The notes beneath the pieces are model-generated. The model was not told where the DNA came from, did not search any database, and saw only the letters and a list, made by a program, of their open reading frames with translations. A program made the translations under genes and the position numbers. Shown in pieces: positions 1-7,497 of a stretch of DNA of 64,000 bases. Numbering within the stretch: the stretch's first letter is position 1; each line of letters starts with the position of its first letter. The stretch spans positions 2,418,001-2,482,000 of the forward strand of contig JAHEWK010000008.1 of NCBI GenBank assembly GCA_020740775.1, given 5' to 3'. The DNA comes from Ilyonectria destructans. Lineage: Eukaryota > Ascomycota > Sordariomycetes > Hypocreales > Nectriaceae.

Positions 1-1430
1 TCAACAAAGATTATGGACATGGTGGTCTGGCTCCGAGAAAGAGACTCGCAGAAATACCGAGCGACTTGAGCAAACTGTTCAGAAACATCCTGAGGCGTGA
101 CAATAAGAATATGGAGCATCTTCTGCTTTGCGTCCTCTGGATTCTCTACGCAAAGCAGCCCTTGCGGCCGACGGAGTTCTACCATGCTCTCTGGTCTGGT
201 TTGTCACTGAAGGGTCTGGCCGATCCCGAAATCCCAGGTGTCACCGTCCCAGATGCTGGTGACAGGGTTAACGGATGTGTTATCAGCTCCTCGAAAGGAC
301 TTGCTGAGATCACGAAATCTAAGCAGCCAACCGTGCAATTCATACACGAATCCGTCCGAGATTTCCTCGTCAAAGATAAGGGTCTGCATGAATTGTGGCC
401 TGATCTTGGATTTGATTGGGAGAGCCCAAGCCATGAGAGACTCAAACAATGTTGCAACTTATATATGAATCATAGCTTGGTGCGTGCGTCTGTTAGCAAG
501 CTGCTGTCAGAGGCCAAATCCAACGGGCACACGGAAATCTCAAAGGAGTACCCGTTTTTGGAGTATGCCAGTCAGCATGTTCTCCACCATGCCAACGCCG
601 CGGCGAATGCGGTTCCTCAAGACGAGTTTCTATCTCGTTTTCGCGTTCCCAACTGGATCAGTATCATCAATCTTTTCGAAAAGTTCAAGGTTCGTGAATA
701 CAGCCCGGATGCAAGTCTCTTCTATCTTCTCGCAGAAAAAGGATTCTCGGAGCTCATCCGCACGAGGCTCAAAAAGGATCCGCGTATTCATTGTTTTGGA
801 GAGAGATATGGGTACCCCATATTTGCCGCTTTGGCCAGTGGTAACAAAGATGCTGTTGCTGCTCTTCTGAACTCTCCTTCGAGCATCTGTAACGGAGTCG
901 ACATTACAGAGGGTCTGAACTGCAGGAAAGACTTGAAAGAGTACAAAAATCGAACACCGCTGTCTTGGGCTGCCCAGGATGGTCGGGCTGGCATTGTCAA
1001 GCTGCTTCTCCAGACAGGGACGACCGTCAATGAGGTGGATTGGGGGGGCCGAACGTCACTTTCGCTGGCCTCAGAGAACGGCCACGAGGCGGTGGCGAGG
1101 GTTCTTATAGAGAAGGGAGCAAACGCCAACGCTAGCGATAAGGACGGATTGACACCGCTTGAGTGGGCCTTAAACAACGGCCACGAGGCAGTAGCGGGGC
1201 TTCTTATCGAGAAGGGAGCAGACGTCAACGACAGCGACAAGGACGGATGGACACCGCTATGGTGGGCCTTAAGGAACGGCCATGAGGCGGTGGCGGGGCT
1301 TCTTATTGACAAGGGAGCAGACGTTAACGCCAGCGACAAATACGGATGGACACCGCTTGAGTGGGCCTTAAGGAACGGCCATGAGGCGGTGGCGGGGCTT
1401 CTTATTGACAAGGGAGCAGACGCGGCGTGA
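1..1430 (+). CDS. NLR-type protein, C-terminal part (post-NACHT region plus ankyrin repeats), cut by the window edge
   Basis: The reading frame is open from base 3 to the TGA at 1428-1430, so the start lies outside the window. The first ~200 codons carry the region that follows NACHT in fungal NLRs, including the usual HESVRDFLV segment. After it come about five ankyrin units of 33 residues (core TPLEWALRNGHEAVAGLLI), the last ones nearly identical in DNA. The fragment aligns with 39420-40900, a paralog that keeps the NACHT and N-terminal domains, so the missing part here is probably the same. NLRs of this kind act in the cytosol in non-self recognition and heterokaryon incompatibility; that role is inferred from the family. 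Unlike the paralog, this copy keeps CAA where the paralog has TAA. The protein ends abruptly after a half repeat. Confidence 0.85.
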   Translation, partial: NKDYGHGGLAPRKRLAEIPSDLSKLFRNILRRDNKNMEHLLLCVLWILYAKQPLRPTEFYHALWSGLSLKGLADPEIPGVTVPDAGDRVNGCVISSSKGLAEITKSKQPTVQFIHESVRDFLVKDKGLHELWPDLGFDWESPSHERLKQCCNLYMNHSLVRASVSKLLSEAKSNGHTEISKEYPFLEYASQHVLHHANAAANAVPQDEFLSRFRVPNWISIINLFEKFKVREYSPDASLFYLLAEKGFSELIRTRLKKDPRIHCFGERYGYPIFAALASGNKDAVAALLNSPSSICNGVDITEGLNCRKDLKEYKNRTPLSWAAQDGRAGIVKLLLQTGTTVNEVDWGGRTSLSLASENGHEAVARVLIEKGANANASDKDGLTPLEWALNNGHEAVAGLLIEKGADVNDSDKDGWTPLWWALRNGHEAVAGLLIDKGADVNASDKYGWTPLEWALRNGHEAVAGLLIDKGADAA

Positions 1431-2101
1431 ACCAGGCTGGCTACTACTGTTGCCATTAAGAAAACTGTGTGGACATTATGCCACGTTTGCGTAAAGCGAT
1501 GCCCATTCGACAGAAGGTCTTCCTGGGTCTGGTACTGCATCTGTCCTCCTGTCGCCTGACTGACTTCCTGAGAAGTCACACTGCCAGGCTGGTCGAAGAT
1601 GGTCACCACGGTCAACCAAGTTCAACCTTCGGCGCAAGTTAAGGGCGGATTTGGCAGTATGAACACGAAGCAAGAGATTACACAAGGGGGTCTAGGTGCT
1701 ACAAAGGCAACCGAACAAAATGGGAAGGGCAGCGCATCGGAGAATACAGATAAAGAAAGAGAGATGCTCACAGCTTTGACGCGACAATGGTCATCACAAT
1801 GTAACAATAACAGGTCCACCTCGTATATACTTAAGTACTATACTCGTTCCATCGCAATAGCTATATTAACGTTGATGACACACAGACTTCGCTCTCAATC
1901 AAGCACGGAGTACATGAGGTTGCCGGAAGATATGGAGAGTGCTTCGTAGACGAGTGGCTTCGTCCTTGGCCCCGGACGCCGCCTTCCCTAATGCCTGATT
2001 CTCCTTACTGCGACTTCACCACAGACATTGTACAGCCGGTCCACAAACCGAAACACAAAGCACCACCTTTCGTCGTCCCCAAATTGGAGTTGGACCCTGT
2101 G
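1431..2101. other. No gene recognised
   Basis: This stretch lies between the NLR stop and the end of the 2EXR gene. Short open frames occur on both strands (for example 1599-1949 and 1991-2272), but none shows a domain, a signal peptide or a convincing intron structure. Confidence 0.4.
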
Positions 2102-2879
2102 CTAGAGTTGAAGAACGTCTGTTGGCGTTTGGTTGACGCCGAGGAGTATCTGGATGATATTGACGCCACCAAGAAGACGCAAGATCTCGAGATCTGCGAT
2201 TTCACTCCACCTATTCACACTCAAAATCACATTCTGGACGTCGGCCAGTTGTCGGCCATAAAACGTACTTAATTCTGTCACATCCTCCTCCTCGAGATTC
2301 CATAGGTCATCAGAAAGCCAAAGAATATCGCACGTTGGGTTGAAGTAGAAAGACCAGCCAGGCTGATTGTAATGGCGCATCCGATAGAAGCTCTTCAGTG
2401 TGTGCGTCCGAGACTCTGAGCATATGGAAAGAGCAATAGGATACGCATTCTCATTAGGGACCTGCCGAAATGAGTTTCTGGGGCTCTGGCCTCGAGTCTG
2501 CAGGTCTCCAGCTATGATCCGACATGAGCCAGGAAGAAATGCTACCAAACAACTGAAGCCTGGCATAGTCGTCAATGTCGCCAGTTTCTGGGTTGTCGTG
2601 CTCGATGGTCACAATCTCGATTACGCGGGGCCCTGGCCAAGTTGCCTCCCATATCATCAGGCGGGCTTCAGGTGGAAGATCAGTGACCCTAATAGGTCGC
2701 TCCGGGACTTGCTGTGGCCGTGAACCGTGGTTGACAATATTGCGAACCTGTCTCGGGGTCGCAAGGGAGCTCACTAGTTCGGAAGGCCGTTCGACCAACT
2801 CATGGTGATCTCGTCTCCTCGCCGGTCGAGAAGCAGTGCCATCACTTCCTTGCCATTCCCAAAAGGAGGACGAAGGCAT
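2102..2879 (-). pseudogene. 2EXR-domain protein with a 1-nt frameshift
   Basis: The reverse strand starts at ATG 2879 and reaches a 2EXR-type motif (LPPEARLMIWEATWPGPRV, about residues 70-90). The frame then runs on to RPADSRPEP near 2485 and soon stops. The next frame carries the rest of the family pattern: RNSFRQVPNENAYPIAL, then SICSESRTHTLKSFYR, and FYFNPTCDILWLSDD before a stop at 2102. The switch falls on a run of four G (2480-2483 on the + strand), consistent with one extra base. An intron from GTGACC to CGGCAG would also restore the frame but would remove conserved residues. 2EXR proteins are abundant in fungi and of unknown function. The break could be real decay or a homopolymer error. 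Confidence 0.7.
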
Positions 2880-3083
2880 TTCTTAAATTGATTATTGGTG
2901 AATCCATCTTATATATAGAAACTGATATGTTTTACACGCGGGAAAATTTCAGTGCGTTTGTTGCTCCTTCGTGATACATGACGATTGGTCAGATCAATGC
3001 GCATAAAAATCAAGACACGGCTCACAAATACTTCGTCGTCCGGGCAACTTTGTATTGATATTGAAAAAGGTAGGATGAAGTAC

Positions 3084-3388
3084 TTATGTGTGTATGTGTA
3101 TCTCATAAGAAGTACTGGGTACAGCTCTAGGGGTTTGGACTCGAGATAGCGGTGGGGTGGAATGCCGACTGAGGGGCAGTGGTTGTCGTTCCTCCGGTAC
3201 TTTGTACAATACTAATATAAAGTCGAACACAAGACTCAAGTGGAAGGTATATATCAAGTTAACGTACCCGAAAAAGTAGACGGCCTGGATTTACATCTTT
3301 TCGAAACTTCCCAATAAAGAAGTATGACCGTTGGCAAGTTCACCACGACGCCAATGATAGCAATGATAGCCTCTGGGGTTAAAGCCAT
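3084..3388 (-). CDS. Small single-pass membrane protein, 82 aa
   Basis: The ATG at 3388 opens MALTPEAIIAIIGVVV, one membrane span of about 20 hydrophobic residues followed by a basic stop-transfer stretch (SKRCKSR). An intron at 3212-3267 (56 nt, GTACGT...ATTAG) joins exon 1 (121 nt) to exon 2 (128 nt). The second exon gives a Pro/Ser/Arg-rich tail ending at the TAA 3084-3086. The two exons add up to an exact 83 codons, which supports the model. An in-frame ATG 28 codons upstream is possible, but the 3388 start sits directly before the hydrophobic segment. Short proteins with one N-terminal span and a Pro-rich tail are common in filamentous fungi; I cannot name a family or function. Confidence 0.6.
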
Positions 3389-3814
3389 AGCGGATGGTCC
3401 TGCGGGTGAATCCGTGACGGGGGTTAGACTAATGAATGAGTGGACAATTCGAGTCTGAAGAAACAGGGCCAAAAAAAAGGTAGCACAAATATTTAATTTG
3501 GGTGTGTTGGAAATTGGTAAATGAGCGTCTACTTCTACCCTTCATGTTCCGGAACCTGGAGGTATAAAAGAAGACGTGTATTGTGGGCAAGAGGCATCAT
3601 CCATGGTGAGGAGCCCATGTTCCGTAACCTAGGGACGGAACCAGGGGACACGTTTGGGAAGGCGGGAGGGGCTGGGCCGAACACTCAGACACACAGACTT
3701 GATCTACTGGTGGGCGCCGGCCCCCCCCCCCCCGGGTCGCTCCGCTCCCTTGGGGGAGTCACTGACTAGCAAAAGGTGCCCTTGACTCCCAAAAAAATAA
3801 AGATACCTACACAA
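3389..3814. other. No gene recognised
   Basis: Intergenic DNA with a run of C around 3719-3733. The short frame 3521-3769 has no recognisable feature. Confidence 0.4.
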
Positions 3815-4645
3815 CAATGAATGAATGAATGAAATTTATTCCGCCCGGGAGGACTAACCTCATAGGGCCAATTACACTAAGCAATTTACAGTTCTATGTC
3901 ATTCTGCTCGCGTCTCCCAGAAGCCCTACGTTCTTCCTCATCCACTGGTTGGTCTCGCCTCGCTTGATTCTGTGTGACAGCCCTGCTTGAAGGCCAATTT
4001 CTCCAAGTGTTCAGCATCCTATCTTCAGCAGCTGAAGCATGGTCTGCCAGCTTGAGGCTGTTTGGTGTTAGTATCGCCAGGTTTGGCCGCTAATTTGGTT
4101 GGTTAGTTTGCTATCCAGTCTGGTTTGCATCAAGTCTCCTTGTATCCATGGCGAAGTTAATCGCCGCCCGCACCGCCTGTAGGTTAGGTGCCCATTTTGG
4201 GCCATCCGATGCCGCCTTTCCTCCCAAAAAGAACGAGAGGTTTCCCATCTTTGCCTGTCCGATCCTTCGCATGCCTTCCCGCTGTGCATCCCACTTCGTA
4301 CACCGGAACCGAAAATGTTCCATCGTCTCTGCTGCTTGTCCACAGTCGCACATGTCTGATTCTGCTGCTCCAATCCTGTGCAGGTAGCTGTTGATCCTCG
4401 CCATTCCCGTGCGCACCTGTGAGAGCATGTCTGATTCGCGTCTTTTCAGTCCATCGTATAGGGGGCGGGTGTGTGTGCCTGGTAACGCTTTGTCGATACG
4501 CTTCGAATAGTTTCCGACCCTATCGGGCAGAGTCTTCTGACGTTGCTGATGTGCGATCGCTAGCCTTATCCGTGTGGAACGAGCATGCATCAGGCTGTCA
4601 CGAAAGGTGCTGCTGGTACCGACGCACGCGCACTGCCACGACCGC
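3815..4645 (-). mobile_element. 5'-truncated Tad-like LINE (non-LTR retrotransposon) remnant
   Basis: The reverse-strand frame 4590-4111 (open a little further 5') encodes the C-terminal tail of LINE polyproteins of the Tad type: RTGMARINSYLHRIGAAE, then a Cys-rich knuckle (MCDCGQAAETMEHFRFRCTKW). This segment normally follows the RNase H domain. Reverse transcriptase, endonuclease and RNase H are absent, so the copy is truncated at its 5' side. The 3' end reads AATAAA followed by tandem CATT units (about 3817-3836), a simple-repeat tail rather than poly(A). The truncated end lies beside the start of the duplicated membrane-gene cassette at about 4645. I could not identify target-site duplications by eye. 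Confidence 0.7.
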
Positions 4646-5023
4646 TGACGATAGAAGTACTAGTACAAAGCGCTACCTTGAACTAATCAGAATTCTTAAG
4701 AGTTTGCGCTGGGATCACGTGACATTTCGCGTTCCTTCCTAGTATGGCATCGTCGGTGGGGCACGGGGTGACCCACAAGCCTTGCCACAGTCCATGAGAT
4801 GAAGTACCATGGCCGGGCGCCGCTGGGCTTGCTGAGGTAAGTCGTGGCCTGAGTATTCGTCTCATGAGAAAATTTTCTTGTGAGAGTCGCAAGACTCACC
4901 GCCTCCGACTTTCAGCAATCCTGGAATTCTGTCGAATTCATTCCACCGTCCACACCTGTTGGTATTCGCATATATATATCCGCCATGAAGATGCATCCAT
5001 TGCCCACGAACGGTAGAGAGACA

Positions 5024-5725
5024 ATGGGGTAAGTAGATCCTTAGATTCCTTGGATGTATTGGTTTGCACAGCTGATTGCAGTCTAGCATTGGATCGTCAC
5101 CTTATCGAAAGGCATTTTCGCAGCGGCAACGACAACATCGTGCATCACCCAGCTATAATGCGCCAAGAGGCATGGCTCGAATAAACGAAGACTGGGGAGT
5201 GCTCCGAGCTGCTATCCTGCTTGCTGCAGGGATCTCCAGCCTTGTCATCAATGGATATTACCAATCATCAAGAACATACCAACAGAGTAGTGATGGTTAC
5301 TCTCTAAGCAGTCCGTCCAGCTCGATATTGCACTTCATAGAGGCAGGTGTTAGCAGTTTCCAAGCTCAGCAAAGTGTGAGCGACCTCTTAATGGCATGAG
5401 ACTTCATCCAAGTACTAATGATTCATTACAGGAGGAACAATACCTACGACTCCCTGTCTTCGTCCGCGATCCAAGCCCAGAGCATCTACTGGCCGCCTGC
5501 CTCGTCTACGGCATATCCATGAATGGCTATTATCACATACACAACAGCGACAGGTACCAATGTTGGTTTGCTACCAGCGGTGTCCTCCTCGCCTTCGCGG
5601 TGGGATGGACTGGCGCGGAGGACGTGCATGGGATTTTAATGGGCTTCATGCCATGGTTTCTCATATTGTCGCTCGTTCTGAGTGCTGCATTCCATAAGGC
5701 GCATGCGAGAAATCAGTCACAATAG
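5024..5725 (+). CDS. Multi-pass membrane protein A, copy 1 (195 aa)
   Basis: The model has three exons: a 5-nt first exon (ATG GG, 5024-5028), 5087-5375 and 5432-5725. Introns are 58 nt (GTAAGT...TCTAG) and 56 nt (GTGAGC...ACTAAT...ACAG). The same splice pattern fits the second copy, where an upstream alternative ATG is out of frame; this favours 5024. The N-terminus is basic and Ser-rich (MGIGSSPYRKAFSQRQRQHR). Three to four hydrophobic segments follow: LRAAILLAAGISSLVI, HLLAACLVYGISM, FATSGVLLAFAVGW and WFLILSLVLSAAF. I recognise no family. It is convergent with gene B, whose stop lies about 250 bp away. The two copies differ by one residue (K/R near residue 10), which is unusual given their diverged flanks. 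Confidence 0.65.
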
Positions 5726-5835
5726 GAGCCGAATTAGCCGAGTGATGCAATCGTCGTCGTTTGGGAAGCAGTGCCGCAGGGCAGTAGTGTAGACATTTGT
5801 TAAGGATCTACCTCATCTATCCCATTCCAAACTTT

Positions 5836-5900
5836 CCATCCATGCCGAGTATGCTATCCATGCCGAGTATGCTATCCATGCCAAATGCCATCCATACCAA
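5836..5900. repeat. Short tandem repeat, 18-nt unit, between genes A and B
   Basis: The unit ATGCCGAGTATGCTATCC occurs about 2.5 times between the 3' ends of the convergent genes. The same array is conserved in the second cassette near 32770-32815. Confidence 0.7.
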
Positions 5901-5971
5901 GCATACGTTGCTCATTTGCCTCCTCGCTGAAACACCGTCCAGGAACCTCATGCATCAGTGCCTTCACTATC

Positions 5972-6542
5972 CTAGTCACGGCCATTGCCGGCTGCAGAAT
6001 TCCCATCTTCATCGTCGTTGCCACGGGCCTCGATATCGTCGTTGCCACGGGCCTCGATATCGTCGTTGCCACGGGCCTCGATATCGCCGTTGACAAGGGT
6101 AGAATCAGGGCCCGGCGTGCGACTATCGACGGCCAAAGTCGGAGTGTTCACACAGAGCACCGTTATGCCTGGGCCCCAAGTTTGGAGGCGTTTCAGGATC
6201 TCGGTAGGACCGGACGCGGCGACAACGATGGCGAGGCATACTGTTTCCATGACCACCAACAGGCAGAAATATTCTGCAAGGCTATTTGGGATCACGGAGA
6301 GACTCGTAAAGGTTATAACGCAGATAACCAAGAAGGCCCAGAAGGCGTATAACCTGGGTCAAGAGGGTCAGTGCGAAGTAGTGCAGCCAGGAACAGACGA
6401 GCTCTTACGTCCAATAGAACCTATCGTCAACACGCGGTCCTTGCTGTATACATGAGATGGCGAACGCGACAGAACCCGCCATAACCGTGCTTGAAGACTT
6501 TCCAATGCGCAAGATGCGGAAAAAAGTTGGCGTTAGAGCCAT
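5972..6542 (-). CDS. Membrane protein B with tandem acidic repeat tail, copy 1 (171 aa)
   Basis: Exon 1 runs from ATG 6542 to 6409 and exon 2 from 6353 to 5972. The 55-nt intron (GTAAGA...CTGAC...CCCAG) is conserved in the partner copy. The protein has about three hydrophobic segments (VMAGSVAFAISCI, FWAFLVICVITFTSL, FCLLVVMETVCLAIVVAA), a conserved stretch LKRLQTWGPGITVLCV, and a polar tail with three exact DIEARGND units ending in GNSAAGNGRD. The first ~100 residues differ from copy 2 at many positions, while the last ~65 are identical apart from one repeat unit. No family is recognised. Conservation of start, splice sites and frame despite divergence indicates a real gene. The convergent layout with A is kept in both copies, suggesting the two genes work or move together. 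Confidence 0.65.
6011..6083. repeat. 24-bp tandem repeat x3 inside gene B
   Basis: Three exact 24-bp units encode DIEARGND on the reverse strand; the second cassette has only two units. Confidence 0.85.
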
Positions 6543-6810
6543 GTTCGGAACTCAAATGAGCTATCGGCAAGCGCTTCAGGGACGAGGTGGTATGGAGATG
6601 CTGTGGAGGTATCTTGACTCCTGATGATTCTCCGAGTCGGATGTTCCTTCTTGGAGCCCAACACAGCCGCGGACTGTATCAATGGGCCTTGAAAGTGGAT
6701 TGTAACGGCATTCCAAGTCGATGCGGGGGTCGAGAGGGCCATATTTTATAGAGGGGTTCACACAAGCTTTCGAGCTCTCTTGTCACTGTCTTTGTGTGCG
6801 TCGCAACGTC

Positions 6811-7497
6811 ACGGCATGTAGGTCACACTTGACCAAGCTTGCGCGCAAGGTGATAGCCCAGATGCCCAGGGTAAATCCCATTGTGGATTTTGACGTTGTG
6901 CACATACGGAAATCGCAGTGTTCTGACCTGTTGTCCAATTACCACGCCCCAACAGCAAGTGTGCACATGGAAACCATCTTGTGGACTTACTAGAGCGCTA
7001 TTCGTCGTGGATAGATTCTCTATAAGTGCTTCTAGCATTGCCCAGCCAATGTGCCCATGTGTGCGCATACTCTGCTTATGTGACTGGAGGCAGGATGGGA
7101 TAGGATTATTGAGGTACTCTTAAGTGACTCAGCAGCTCTATTTGGTCTGGAAATACATCATGTCCCGCAGCCTAATTTTGCAATGCCTGTTACAGCGGGA
7201 TAGCGCAAGATTCTATAACGAGTTTAGCGTGCACACATGCGCTCACACACGTCGCAGCAGGCGCTATGCCCAACTTCGCCACTTTGCATCGCTGCCTTTT
7301 CCCTCCGACGTTTCTCGTAATTGCTCGACGTCAAATTCGGCTCATTGTTGGGATATCTCCACCGCTCTGTTGCGCTCTTGTCATCTGAGACTTCCCTGTC
7401 CTTGTCACTTTGTTGCGGTGCTTACCTCCCTACCACCACAAGCGATGTTTACGTCTGAAGGGACTGGAGATAGCGACAACTTGGCCAGATACACAAC
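6811..7497. other. No gene recognised; upstream region of gene B and of the zinc-finger gene
   Basis: Short frames are present (for example 7124-7576), without domains. The stretch just before 7498 is pyrimidine-rich, as expected for a fungal promoter and 5' UTR. Confidence 0.4.

Larger units (their letters stand above)
4646..6810 (+). repeat. Inverted duplicate cassette, copy 1 (partner 31850-33935)
   Basis: The reverse complement of 31850-33935 matches this stretch over about 2.1 kb. Both copies carry two convergent genes (A and B). The central part, about 5050-6190, is nearly identical. The outer parts, meaning both promoters and exon 1 of gene B, show many substitutions and small indels, and this copy has about 80 extra bases near 4750-4830. 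Confidence 0.85.

Noticed and set aside
2454..2620. Intron GTGACC...CGGCAG in the 2EXR gene
   Set aside because: It restores the frame but deletes a segment that looks conserved in the family; a one-base slip in the G run is simpler. It remains possible.
6460..6624. Plus-strand 55-codon frame opposite exon 1 of gene B
   Set aside because: In the second cassette the frame is broken by a one-base difference, while the gene B frame and splice sites are conserved.
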